Of a DNA stretch of 64,000 bases, positions 25,133-33,901 are shown one piece after another (position 1 is the first letter of the stretch; each line of letters opens with the position of its first letter). A program made the translations under genes and the position numbers. The notes beneath the pieces were generated by a model. The model ran no database searches and was not told the DNA's origin. It worked only from the letters and a program-made list of their open reading frames with translations. Source of the stretch: Streptomyces lydicus. Its GTDB lineage: Bacteria > Actinomycetota > Actinomycetes > Streptomycetales > Streptomycetaceae. The stretch covers positions 4,216,001-4,280,000 of the forward strand of contig NZ_CP017157.1 of assembly GCF_001729485.1 (NCBI RefSeq), read 5' to 3'.

Positions 25133-25276
25133 GGGAGTGTTCGGCCAGCCATGCCGTGATCCGCCGGACAGGGCCTCAAGCCGCGTGGCGACAGTGCGGC
25201 TCCGAACTGAGGGCCGATACTCGCTTCATGCGCCACCGTGGGCATATTGGGAAGCCTGGCGCAGGAGGAGATTGCG

Positions 25277-26071
25277 GTGGAGCTGAACCTCGTGGACAAG
25301 GTCGCCGTTGTGACCGGAGGTAGCAAGGGCATCGGCCTGGCCATCACCGAGGCACTCGGCCGTGAGGGCGCGCGCGTGGTGGTTGGCAGCCGCAGGGAAA
25401 CCTCGGAACTGTCCGCCCTGCGCGAGCAGTACGACGTTGCCTTCCATCCCGTCGATCTGGCCGACGCCGACGGTGCCGACACGCTGGTCCAGGCGGCAGC
25501 AGACCGGCATGGCCGGCTGGACGTGCTGATCAACAACGTCGGTGCCACCAGCCCACGCTCCAGCTTCCTCGATGTCAGTGACGCAGCATGGCTGCATGCC
25601 CTCAACATGACATTCCTGAGCGCGGTGCGCGCCAGTCGTGCGTCGTTGCCGCACTTGCTTGCTCACGGTGAGGGAGCGATCGTCAACATCAGCTCAGTCA
25701 ACGCCCGCCTGCCCTTCCCCATGGTGGTGGACTATTCAGCGGCCAAAGCCGCCCTGAGCAATCTCACCAAAGCTCTGTCGGAGGAGTTCGCCTCCCGCGG
25801 AGTCCGCGTCAACGCCGTCGCTCCCGGGCCCGTACGCACCCCGTTCTGGACTGCCCCCGGCGCCTTCGCCGACGCCGTCGCGGCCAGTGCAGGCGGCACG
25901 GCCCAGGAGGCCCTGGACCAGGTCGTACCCCAGCAGATGGGCATCTCCACCGGACGCATCACCGAACCCCGGGAGGTGGCCGACCTCGTTGCCTTTCTCG
26001 CCTCCCCGCAGGCCGCCAACATCACCGGTGCCGAATTCGTCATCGATGGCGGCCAGATCAAGACCACCTGA
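25277..26071 (+). CDS. short-chain dehydrogenase/reductase, 264 aa
   Basis: GTG 25277 (MELNLVDKVAVVTGG) is chosen because AGGAGGAG lies six bases upstream. Classical SDR motifs are complete: TGGSKGIG at residues ~13-20, NNVGATSP near 86, ISSVNARLP with the catalytic Ser near 139, and YSAAKAAL with Tyr and Lys near 155. The C-terminus NITGAEFVIDGGQIKTT is standard. It oxidises or reduces an unknown alcohol or ketone with NAD(P). It stands alone and ends in a strong hairpin overlapping its stop codon. Confidence 0.87.
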   Translation: MELNLVDKVAVVTGGSKGIGLAITEALGREGARVVVGSRRETSELSALREQYDVAFHPVDLADADGADTLVQAAADRHGRLDVLINNVGATSPRSSFLDVSDAAWLHALNMTFLSAVRASRASLPHLLAHGEGAIVNISSVNARLPFPMVVDYSAAKAALSNLTKALSEEFASRGVRVNAVAPGPVRTPFWTAPGAFADAVAASAGGTAQEALDQVVPQQMGISTGRITEPREVADLVAFLASPQAANITGAEFVIDGGQIKTT

Positions 26072-26095
26072 CACGGGCTTGAGCGTGTCAGGTGG
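26064..26095 (+). terminator. 12-bp stem terminator overlapping the SDR stop codon
   Basis: CCACCTGACACG at 26064-26075 pairs perfectly with CGTGTCAGGTGG at 26084-26095 around an 8-base loop. The TGA stop at 26069-26071 is inside the left arm. No U-run follows, as is usual in Streptomyces. Confidence 0.7.
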
Positions 26096-26149
26096 CCGCG
26101 AACACGATCGCCGCCAGCACCTGTCTGTCGTCATATCGGCGGCACCCGC

Positions 26150-26575
26150 TCTGCGGGCGCAGGGGGGCGCCGGGACCACCCGCTGAAACAACACCCAAGC
26201 GGTGATTCCTGGAGGCGGCTCAGGCCGTGAGGGATTATTGATTCGTCGAAACAGCTGGGGCAGGGCGAGCTGGGCCTCCATCCGGGCCAGTGGGGCCCCG
26301 AAGCAGTAGTGGATGCCGATGTAGAACCCGAGGTGCTGGTTGTCCTCGCGGTCGGGATCGAACCGGTCAGGATCCTCGAAGCGCTTGGGGTCGCGGTTGG
26401 CCGAGGCCAGCAGGAGCCAGACCTGGGCGCCTTTGGGGATGATGGTGCCGGCGATGTCGATGTCGGACAGGGTGATGGTGAAGGGGATGAACTGGACCGG
26501 CGGTTCGTACCGCAGCACCTCTTCGATGAGCGGGACGACCAGGTCCGGTTCGTTCCGGAACCGCTCAACCCCGCA
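26150..26575 (-). pseudogene. cytochrome P450 C-terminal fragment
   Basis: Minus-strand translation begins abruptly at FRNEPDLVVPLIEEVLRYEP, which contains the K-helix ExxR (EVLR). It continues with PKGAQVWLLLASANRDPKRF and the heme-binding loop FYIGIHYCFGAPLARMEAQL with its Cys. The last ~20 residues drift out of the family pattern. Only the C-terminal third of a ~400-residue P450 is present, with no start, so it is non-functional. Confidence 0.75.
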
Positions 26576-26790
26576 CCCCTTCCGTGGCTGCACTGCGGGC
26601 ACGGAGCCTGGCCCGCCGACTCGGTCGGCTGCCGGGGCGTTCACGGGCCTGGGCACGACCGGTGCTTGGCCCACCTCAGCCTCGACGACCGCACCGCATA
26701 CCTCGTCGGCCTGGCTCCCGGCGCCAACATTGACCATCGCGGTACTCCCTGGGGGAGTCGACGGCGGCCCTGCCCCTGCGCTACGCCACC

Positions 26791-27095
26791 ATGGACCTCA
26801 GTGACGCAGCGCTGTCCTCCCCGGTCGCCGTCACCTCCCACGCCACTGGTGACCGCTGCGCCGCCCAGGTGTCGATGAGGTGCGGCAGGGCCGGCCGAAG
26901 GCGGGCGACCGTCATCTGCTGATGGATCTCTCGGCCGTCACCTCGTGCGACGCGGCGAGCCTCTACACCCTGCTCGGCGTTCGCCAGGCGGTCAGCCACG
27001 CCGGCGGCATCCTTGCTTTCGTACGGGTGAGTGATGCGGTCCACGCACAACTGCAACGCACGGGCCCGCACCAGCTACTGGTGCCCTCGGAATGA
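26791..27095 (+). pseudogene. STAS-domain anti-sigma factor antagonist, frameshifted
   Basis: ATG 26791 reads MDLSDAALSSPVAVTSHATG. After about 30 residues the family pattern continues in another frame: DEVRQGRPKAGDRHLLMDLS, AVTSCDAASLYTLLGVRQAV and FVRVSDAVHAQLQRTG to TGA 27095. The DLS..SCDAAS block is the conserved phosphorylation-site loop of SpoIIAA-like antagonists. The segment between the two halves, normally GEVDLDTAP-like, is missing, so a deletion with frameshift has inactivated it. Confidence 0.6.
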
Positions 27096-27326
27096 CGGCG
27101 GTGTCATCGGCGTGAGGCCGGCCGGGCGACTGTGGGGAGACGGGTGCCACCTTGGAAAGAACGGTCTGAGGTCCTCGGCGCGAGGCTCGGGGAGGAGCCC
27201 GCTGCTTGAGGATCTACATGCCGGAACGTGCCGACGGCGCCGCGCGAGCGTAGGTCGCGGTACGTCGGTGCCCGGTGTCGGCTCTTCCGGTCGAAGGGGC
27301 GTGAGGTCGCGGCGGGCCGTCTGGGG

Positions 27327-28199
27327 TCACTGCAGACCGATACGCCGTGCGATCTCCTCGGTGTGCCGCAGGCGCGCGGGTGCGTCGTCGCCGAGCGCCG
27401 CGACGACTCCGGCGACAACGGTCTCAACCACGGCAAGGGTGGGTACGAAACTGTCGTACGGCGACGGCGTCGTGACCAGGCTGGGCAGGACGACCTCGGC
27501 GTGCGCGGAGACTGGGGACAGCCATCGGTCGGTGAACAGGATGACCTTCGCGCCATGTTCGAGGGCGAGTCGGGACATGGTGACCTTGTCCTGCTCGTAC
27601 CGGCGGTAGTCGAAGACGACCAGGACGTCGCGGCGCGTGAGCGCACCGAGCACCGCGGTCCGCTCGACGTCGCCCGCGGGCAGGAGCCGGATGTCACCGC
27701 GCAACTGCATGAGGTGCAGTCCAAGGTACTGGGCGAGGAGATGGGTGAAGCGGCCGCCGGCCAGGGTGATGCGCCGTTTGCCGTCGGCCAGGAGCGAGAC
27801 GGCGTGCTCCAGGTCGTGCGGCGGGAGTTCGGTGAGGGTCTGCGCGACGGCGGAGCTGAACAGCCTACTGCCCTGCCCGAGAAGGGATGCTTCGCCGTCC
27901 GCCGCCTCGTCGGTGCGGGCGCGGTCGGCGGACTCGTACAGGGACAGGGGTGAGGCGTTGCGTTCGTCGAGTTCCTCGCGCAGGGCGGTCTGGAAGTCGG
28001 GGAAGCCCCGGTAGCCGAGCCGGTTGACGAAGCGGATGACGGAGGGGGCGCTGACGCCCGCCCGTTCGGCGAGGACGGCGACGGTCTCGAAGCCGGCGGA
28101 GGGGTAGTTGACCAGAAGGACGCGGGCGACCTTGCGCTCGGCCGGGCTGAGGTCGCCCAGCTTGTGCCGGATCACGTCGGCGAGTGCGCCAGCGGCCAT
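27327..28199 (-). CDS. MurR/RpiR-family transcriptional regulator, 290 aa
   Basis: The start is ATG 28199. An RpiR-type HTH occupies residues ~1-85 (LSPAERKVARVLLVNYPSAG, then VSAPSVIRFVNRLGYRGFPD). A SIS sugar-phosphate-binding fold follows (VSLLADGKRRITLAGGRFTH, DVLVVFDYRRYEQDKV, VILFTDRWLSPV). Such proteins control sugar or amino-acid catabolic genes in response to a phosphorylated ligand. Here the gene is downstream of, and co-directional with, an ABC importer and M20 peptidase operon, so it probably regulates that operon. Confidence 0.87.
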   Translation of the reverse strand: MAAGALADVIRHKLGDLSPAERKVARVLLVNYPSAGFETVAVLAERAGVSAPSVIRFVNRLGYRGFPDFQTALREELDERNASPLSLYESADRARTDEAADGEASLLGQGSRLFSSAVAQTLTELPPHDLEHAVSLLADGKRRITLAGGRFTHLLAQYLGLHLMQLRGDIRLLPAGDVERTAVLGALTRRDVLVVFDYRRYEQDKVTMSRLALEHGAKVILFTDRWLSPVSAHAEVVLPSLVTTPSPYDSFVPTLAVVETVVAGVVAALGDDAPARLRHTEEIARRIGLQ

Positions 28200-28365
28200 C
28201 GCGGGTTCCCTTCTCGGTCGTCGGCGGGCGTGCGGCCCGCGTGCCGAGCCTAATGCCGATCACGCGAGCCGTGATCCCGGCCGCCGCCGTGTTCCGGGGC
28301 GACGACGGGTGCTCCCGCACCAGGCAACGGCGCGATGAACCGGTGCGGGAGCGTCGGGGGCAGCG

Positions 28366-29580
28366 TCAGTCGCCGCGACAGTCGCCGAGGTCGGCGATGA
28401 GAGAGGCGAGCAGAGTGACCCTGGCCGGGACCGTACTGACGTCGAGCCACTCCTCGGGGGTGTGGTCGGCGCCGCCGACCGGTCCCAGGCCGTCCAGTGT
28501 CGGGACCCCTGTGCCGGCGATGGTGTTGGCGTCTCCCACGCCGCCTGTCGCCGTGGCCCCGAAGGTCAGTCCCAGGCGTACGCCGATGTCCTGGGCCCGG
28601 TCGAGCATCCGGCGGGAGGCGTCTGTGTCCTCCATCGGCGGGCACGATTCGAGTTCCTCGACGGTGACGCGGGTGCCGGGAACGACGGGCCGCGCGGCGG
28701 CCTCCTGAATGGCGGCGGTGGCCGCGCGCATGCCGCTGTCTGTGGCCGAGCGGATCTCGACGAGGAGTTCCGCGTCGGGGCAGACGATGTTGAAGCGGCT
28801 GCCCGCGCGCACGACGCCGACGTTGAGGGTGACGCCCTCCCATGTGCCGTTCAGCGCTTGGATCGCGATGACGAGGTGGGCGGCGGCCAGGGCCGCGTTC
28901 GCTCCGCGTTCGGGTTCGATGCCCGCGTGTGCGGCGCGGCCGGTGACGGTGAGCCTGAAGTCGGCTACGCCCTTGCGGGCGATGACCAGGTCGCCGTTCT
29001 CCCGGGCGCATTCGAGGGCGAGGGCGTAGTGCGTCCCTTCGGCTGCCCGCCGGGTGACCGGTCTGCTGGCGGGTGAGCCGATCTCCTCGTCGGGTGTGGC
29101 GAGGAAGACGAGTTCCGCGTAGTCCTCGATGCCTGCCGAGGCGAGGATCTCGAGGGCGGCCAGTCCTGCGACCATGCCTCCCTTGTCGTCGCTGACGCCG
29201 GGTCCGTGGGCGAGTGATCCGTTGAGGGTGAAGGGGCGTTCGGCGGCGGCCCCGTCGTCGAAGACGGTGTCCATGTGCGCGGCGAGCAGGAGTCTGCGGC
29301 CCCCGTCGGCGACAGCCAGGCGACCTGCTTTGCGGCCGATGAGCACATCTCCGATGCGGTGTCCGTGGGCCTGCCGCAGCGGGACGCGTTCCACGGAGAA
29401 GTCCAGACGCTCGAGGTGGGCCCGGACCAGGTCGGCGACCCGGTTGACACCGTCGGCGCTGTACGAGCCGGAGTCGATCGCGACGAGTTCGGCCAGGTCT
29501 TCCAGGTACCGGGCCTGGTGTGCGTGGGAAAGCGACAGCAGCGCTTCGTCCAGGGGCTGTTGCCGGGACGGGGCGCTCAC
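28366..29580 (-). CDS. M20-family metallopeptidase (carboxypeptidase G2/ArgE-like), 404 aa
   Basis: GTG 29580 overlaps the stop of the ATPase gene. Metal ligands are in [14 protein letters not shown] (HxD), [15 protein letters not shown] (shared Asp) and [15 protein letters not shown] (catalytic EE), with a C-terminal His in [14 protein letters not shown]. The dimerisation domain lies between. It is a two-zinc exopeptidase or deacylase acting in the cytosol. As the fourth gene of an amino-acid uptake operon it likely hydrolyses an imported acylated or gamma-glutamyl compound or dipeptide. The substrate is not readable from sequence. Confidence 0.88.
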   Translation of the reverse strand: MSAPSRQQPLDEALLSLSHAHQARYLEDLAELVAIDSGSYSADGVNRVADLVRAHLERLDFSVERVPLRQAHGHRIGDVLIGRKAGRLAVADGGRRLLLAAHMDTVFDDGAAAERPFTLNGSLAHGPGVSDDKGGMVAGLAALEILASAGIEDYAELVFLATPDEEIGSPASRPVTRRAAEGTHYALALECARENGDLVIARKGVADFRLTVTGRAAHAGIEPERGANAALAAAHLVIAIQALNGTWEGVTLNVGVVRAGSRFNIVCPDAELLVEIRSATDSGMRAATAAIQEAAARPVVPGTRVTVEELESCPPMEDTDASRRMLDRAQDIGVRLGLTFGATATGGVGDANTIAGTGVPTLDGLGPVGGADHTPEEWLDVSTVPARVTLLASLIADLGDCRGD

Positions 29581-30341
29581 AGGACCTTCGACAGGAAGGC
29601 GCGGGTGCGCTCCTGCTCCGGTTCGGCCAGCACCCGCCGGGGGTCACCAGATTCGACGACGACGCCTTCGTCCATGAAGACCGCCAGGTCACCGACTTCG
29701 CGGGCGAAGCCGATCTCGTGCGTGACGACGACCATGGTCATGCCGTCGTCCGCGAGCCGGCGCATGACGTCGAGGACGTCGCCGACGAGTTCGGGGTCGA
29801 GCGCCGAAGTCGGTTCGTCGAACAGCATCAGTTTCGGTTTCATGGCGAGGGCGCGAGCGATGGCGACGCGCTGCTGCTGGCCGCCCGAGAGCTCGGCCGG
29901 GTAGTGGCCCTCCCGGTCGGCGAGCCCCACCTGGTCCAGCAGGGCCCTTGCCTCGTCGCGAGCCCGGTCCCTGGTGACACCGGCGACCTTGACGGGGGCC
30001 TCCCCGACGTTCTCCAGGGCGGTCATGTGCGGGAAGAGGTTGAACCGCTGGAACACCATGCCGATGTCGCGCCTCCGGGCGGCGACCTCGCGCTCACGCA
30101 ACTCGTGGAGCCGAGCGCCCTGGGGGCGATAGCCGACCGGTTCGCCGTCGACGGAGAGCCGGCCTCCGTCGATCTTCTCCAGATGGTTGATGCACCGCAG
30201 GAACGTGGATTTGCCGGACCCTGAGGGCCCCAACAGGCAGCACACCTGGCCGCGTTCGACCGTCAGGTCGATGCCCTTGAGAACCTGGAGCTTCCCGAAG
30301 TGTTTGTGCACGCCCTCCGCGTGCACCATGGGCGCGTTCAC
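29577..30341 (-). CDS. amino-acid ABC transporter ATP-binding protein, 254 aa
   Basis: GTG 30341 overlaps the permease stop (GTGA) and follows GGAGGCGGGCC. The Walker A is [11 protein letters not shown], the signature [17 protein letters not shown], the Walker [16 protein letters not shown], and the switch His is in [12 protein letters not shown]. It is typical of the polar amino acid (GlnQ/HisP) ATPase family. It powers import with the adjacent permease and binding protein. Confidence 0.93.
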   Translation of the reverse strand: MNAPMVHAEGVHKHFGKLQVLKGIDLTVERGQVCCLLGPSGSGKSTFLRCINHLEKIDGGRLSVDGEPVGYRPQGARLHELREREVAARRRDIGMVFQRFNLFPHMTALENVGEAPVKVAGVTRDRARDEARALLDQVGLADREGHYPAELSGGQQQRVAIARALAMKPKLMLFDEPTSALDPELVGDVLDVMRRLADDGMTMVVVTHEIGFAREVGDLAVFMDEGVVVESGDPRRVLAEPEQERTRAFLSKVL

Positions 30342-31303
30342 CGGCCCGCCTCCTTCTGTGTGCGGCCGCGCAGGGCGGTGAGGGGTCCGGCGCACAGGCG
30401 CCGCAGGGGGGAGACCTCGGCGCCGCGGGCCGTGCCGCGCCCGTAGCGGCGTTCGAGCCACGCCTGCGGGACGCTTAGGACGCTGACCAGACCCAGGTAC
30501 CAGAGCGACGCCACCACGAGCATTGGGATGACCTGGTAGTTCTGCCCGTACACGTCCTGGATGTTGGACATGAGGTCATGCGCCGCGATCACCGACACGA
30601 GGGCCGTCATCTTGAGCATGTTGATCGTCTCGTTGCCAAGCGGCGGGATGATCACCCGCATCGCCTGGGGCAGCACGATCCGCCGCATGGTGAGTGCCGG
30701 GCGCATGCCGAGCGAGTGGGCCGCCTCGGTTTGCCCCGCGTCGACGGACCGGATCCCCGCGCGGACGATCTCGGAAGCGTACGCGGCCTCGTTCAGGCCG
30801 AGCGCGAGCAGGGCCGCGACCGCCGGGGTGAGCAGGGTGTTGGTGTCGGCCTGGAAGAAGGTGACGCCGGTGAACGGGACGCCGATCATCACGTTCTGGT
30901 AGAGGGCTCCGGCGTAGCCCCAGAAGATGATCTGTACGAGCAGCGGCGTGCCGCGGAAGACCCAGACGAACAGCGACGACAGGCCGTAGAGGACCGGGTT
31001 GTCGGAGAGCCGCATGACCGCGACGAGGGTGCCGAGGACGAGGCCGAGGGTCATCGCGGCGACGGTCAGCCACAGGGTGGTGGCCAGGCCGTCGAAGATG
31101 AGGCCGGCAAACAGGTAGTGGCCTACGACGTCCCAGTGCAGGTTGCCGTTCTTCGCGAGCGAGCCGATGAGGCCGGCCAGCGTGGCGAGGGCGGCCACCG
31201 CGGAGATCCAGCGTCCCCAGTGGTGGACGGGGACGATCTCGAAGGTGTCGGGTGCGGGGGTCTTACTGGTGTGCGGTGTGCCCGCGTGGGTGGTGGCGGT
31301 CAT
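30338..31303 (-). CDS. amino-acid ABC transporter permease (HisMQ type), 321 aa
   Basis: ATG 31303 follows the binding-protein stop after two bases. Several membrane helices are visible, and the HEQ/HisMQ EAA loop is present ([60 protein letters not shown]). The N-terminal ~40 residues are longer than in classical HisM. A single permease gene suggests a homodimer. It acts in the cytoplasmic membrane with the ATPase encoded next. Confidence 0.92.
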   Translation of the reverse strand: MTATTHAGTPHTSKTPAPDTFEIVPVHHWGRWISAVAALATLAGLIGSLAKNGNLHWDVVGHYLFAGLIFDGLATTLWLTVAAMTLGLVLGTLVAVMRLSDNPVLYGLSSLFVWVFRGTPLLVQIIFWGYAGALYQNVMIGVPFTGVTFFQADTNTLLTPAVAALLALGLNEAAYASEIVRAGIRSVDAGQTEAAHSLGMRPALTMRRIVLPQAMRVIIPPLGNETINMLKMTALVSVIAAHDLMSNIQDVYGQNYQVIPMLVVASLWYLGLVSVLSVPQAWLERRYGRGTARGAEVSPLRRLCAGPLTALRGRTQKEAGR

Positions 31304-31305
31304 CT

Positions 31306-32250
31306 CTAGTCCACCGCCGCGTTCTTGGTGGCTTCCTTCACGGCGATGGAGGCGACGCCGTACTTGTCACAGATCTTGGTGAGGGTGCCGTCGTCGATCA
31401 GAGCCTGGAGCGCCCGCTGGATCGCGTCGGTCAGTTGCGGGAGCTGTCTGCTGACGGCGATGCCGTTGGGCGAGGCACGGTAGCCCGCCGGTGCCTTGGG
31501 GTCCTCGGCCAGGTCGAAAGCCTTGCCGCCGTCGGCGGTCTTCGCCGACCAGCCGGCGGCGGGTTTTGTGACGACCTCCGCGATCACCTTGCCGGAGCGC
31601 AGGGCGAGTTGGGCGTCCGAGTCCTTGGGGAAGGTCTGGATGTCGGCCACCTTCCGGCCGGACGCCCGGCATGTGGCCTGGTGGGCCTTGAGCAGCTTGT
31701 ACTGGTTGGTCGCCGCCTGGACGCCGACCTTCCTGCCACAGATGTCGTCCAGCGTGCTGATCTTCGCCGGGTTGCCCTCGGCCACCAGGATGCCCGAGCC
31801 GGAGCGCGAGTAGTCGACGAAGTCGACGACCTTCTGCCGCTCCTTGTTGTCGGTCAGCGCGGACATCGCGGCGTCGAACTTGCCGGCCTGGAGGGCGGGA
31901 ACGATGCCGTCGAACTTCGTCGGGGTGAAGGCGAACCTGACGCCGAGCTTCGCGCCCAGGGCCTGGCCGAGGTCGTAGTCCAGGCCGGCCAGTTCACTCT
32001 TCCCCTCGGTGACGAACATCGCGAACGGGGGGTAGGGGACGTCCGTGGCCACGCGCACGGTGCCCGCCTTCTTGATCTGCTCGGGCAGGGCCTCGTGGAG
32101 GGCCGCGTCCCGCGTGACCGTGACCCCGGCGATCTTGCCCCCGGCTGCTGGCTCGCCACCGCCATGACCGGCGCCGCAGCCGGAGACCACCGCCAGAGCC
32201 GTGCAGGCCAGCACGGCAGTCGCCCCGCGGCGGGGCGCAGAGATGTACAT
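31306..32250 (-). CDS. amino-acid ABC transporter substrate-binding lipoprotein, 314 aa
   Basis: ATG 32250 (MYISAPRRGATAVLACTALA) has GAGAGGGAACGA upstream. A more distal ATG at 32292 would add residues that spoil the signal peptide. The lipobox is VVSGC. The mature protein is a family-3 solute-binding protein (VRVATDVPYPPFAMFV, LAGLDYDLGQALGAKLG, AALTDNKERQKVVDFVDY). It captures an amino acid or derivative outside the membrane. It is the first gene of a four-gene operon. An AT-rich region before it likely holds the promoter. Confidence 0.9.
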   Translation of the reverse strand: MYISAPRRGATAVLACTALAVVSGCGAGHGGGEPAAGGKIAGVTVTRDAALHEALPEQIKKAGTVRVATDVPYPPFAMFVTEGKSELAGLDYDLGQALGAKLGVRFAFTPTKFDGIVPALQAGKFDAAMSALTDNKERQKVVDFVDYSRSGSGILVAEGNPAKISTLDDICGRKVGVQAATNQYKLLKAHQATCRASGRKVADIQTFPKDSDAQLALRSGKVIAEVVTKPAAGWSAKTADGGKAFDLAEDPKAPAGYRASPNGIAVSRQLPQLTDAIQRALQALIDDGTLTKICDKYGVASIAVKEATKNAAVD

Positions 32251-32292
32251 CAAAGTCGTTCCCTCTCGGACGTCCGAAGCGAGCGGAATCAC

Positions 32293-32574
32293 CTCCGCCG
32301 ACGTCCCGAAAGTTACACATCACTTCCCCTAATGGCTAGATGTAATAGACGTTACATGCGTCTGTCGTGCGGCATCCCTGGCCCGATGACGTGCCACGTG
32401 GAGTGCGTGGCGATCCTCGAGCCTGCCGAGAAGGGGCGCTGACCTGCAGGTTCGAGTGTTATGCGTGATGTGCGCTGTGGGCGTTGCGGGCGATAGGGCG
32501 ACGAGAACGGCCGCTACATTGCACGCGGCGGACGGTCCCACCGACCCCTCCCCGCCCCTGAAGGGCCCCGTTCG
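32293..32574. promoter_or_regulatory. divergent intergenic region upstream of the ABC importer
   Basis: About 280 bases separate two divergent genes. A patch at 32310-32360 is unusually AT-rich (TTACACATC, GATGTAATAGACGTTACAT). The palindrome ATGTAA...TTACAT at 32340-32356 is a plausible regulator site for the importer operon. Which protein binds is unknown. Confidence 0.4.
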
Positions 32575-33154
32575 TTGACGCAGTTCCCCACCCTGATCGA
32601 CCAGGTCGCCACCGCCGTGCTGGCGCCGACCCCGATCGCAGAGAACCCGCACCACCGCGCCATCCTCGATGTATTCACCGAGATCCAGGACCTCGACCGG
32701 CAGCTCACCGACCTGTCCGGCGACGAGCTGCCCGAGGGAGTCAGCGCAGCCGAGCAGCTCGACAAGCTCACCAGCGTGCTCATCGAACGCATGGCAGCCG
32801 GAGCCGAGCTGAACGCCTCCCTGTCCACTACCTGCTGCTGCGCCGCCGCGTACGAACCCGAAGAGGAGGCTGCAGACGAGCTGGTGGAGGGCGGGGGGAC
32901 CGGACTTCGACCCCGATCTCGACCTTGGTCTCGACCCCGACCTGGAGCCCGACTTCGAGCCGGACTTCGAGCCGGACTTCGACCCCGGCGTGGAGGGCGA
33001 CTTCGAGCCCGACTTCGAGGACTTTGAGGCGCATGCGCCCGAGCAGGACGGTGTGTTCTGCCCGAGTCGGCCGAAGACGATCGTCCACGCCTGCCTGGAT
33101 GCTTCGGCTCGGGTACCAGGCCGCCCAGCCCTGGCGGTGAAGCCGAGGAAGTGA
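32575..33154 (+). pseudogene. acidic repeat-tail protein with a frameshift at a G-run
   Basis: A TTG at 32575 could start MTQFPTLIDQVATAVLAPTP. The frame is coherent to EEEAADELVEGGG. At the six-G run near 32893 the coding signal moves to another frame: PDFDPDLDLGLDPDLEPDFE, PDFEPDFDPGVEGDFEPDFE and then FCPSRPKTIVHACLDASARV to TGA 33154. The tail is a striking Pro-Asp-Phe-Glu tandem repeat. The N-terminal half is helical with a CCC motif near residue 84. Without the shift the product ends with an Arg-rich tail at 33027. It may be a mutation, a sequence error or a programmed shift. Function is unknown. Confidence 0.5.
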
Positions 33155-33429
33155 TCTGCTGGAGATGACGGGAAGGACCTGTGAGACGCGGAGAAGCGGT
33201 GAAGGACCGCCCGCCGCGCAATCGGGATCTGCGGGAAGCGGATGGGCCCTGCCCGTCCACAAGCCGCGTACAGGCGCGGGTCGGCATGTGCCTGCTGCCG
33301 GCAGGGAGTTCGTGCCCGCGCTCGTCGAGGCGGTCGGCCGACGTCGGCGAGACCTACTGGGCGCCCCCCGCTATCGCCTGACCACCGTAAGTCCCTGTGG
33401 TGGAACCCAAGCAGGATCCGTAGCGCCCG
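33155..33429. other. non-coding gap, no gene recognised
   Basis: All three plus frames are partly open with Arg/Pro-rich translations. None shows a domain or convincing start. Together with 33718-33901 it looks like decayed DNA between two functional blocks. Confidence 0.35.
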
Positions 33430-33717
33430 TCAGACCTGGTGAGGGTCGACGTAGCGCAGCAGCGCGCCCACCCCTTCCTCCAGCGGGAGCCCTACACGCG
33501 GCACCACGACCAATTCCGCGCCGGTGCGTACCAGCGCGCGGATCAAGGCGGCGCCCGCCGGTCTTTCCTCGGTGTCGATGGACGGCGCTGAGCCTCCGCG
33601 CCCGTGCAGGCAGTGGTCGAGCGCGGCGACCAGCCGATGCCCGGATGCTGCCACAGGCACGGACGTCGGCGCCCACAGACTGCTCCGCACCCGGATCCTC
33701 GGCGGCCTCATCAACAA
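33430..33717 (-). CDS. hypothetical protein or fragment, up to 95 aa
   Basis: The minus frame ending at TGA 33430 has a protein-like C-terminal half: SIDTEERPAGAALIRALVRT, then GAELVVVPRVGLPLEEGVGA and LLRYVDPHQV. The N-terminal half is poorer and no ribosome binding site is obvious, so it may be the 3' end of a lost gene. I do not recognise the family. Confidence 0.3.
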   Translation of the reverse strand: MLMRPPRIRVRSSLWAPTSVPVAASGHRLVAALDHCLHGRGGSAPSIDTEERPAGAALIRALVRTGAELVVVPRVGLPLEEGVGALLRYVDPHQV

Positions 33718-33901
33718 GTACGGATACGCCGCGTGACGTGCGGCGACGACTTTTCGAGCGGCATACCTTCGGGAACGCCGCCCGAGCCACCCGCGCAGTG
33801 TCCGCCGGAATCTCCCCAGACCCCGTCGACTGCATCGACACTTGCGCCCGCCGAGTTGACCAACAGCATCCGCGGTGCGGTCGGGGCCCTCGAAGGGGAT
33901 G

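Noticed and set aside
32925..33010. The GACTTCGAGCC tandem repeat as a possible CRISPR or iteron array
   Set aside because: The units are contiguous, codon-phased and encode a PDFE protein repeat, so they are coding.
33604..33736. A plus-frame ending HRLLRTRILGGLINKYGYAA as a transposase C-terminus
   Set aside because: It felt familiar but could not be tied to a specific IS family, and the rest of the frame is non-homologous.
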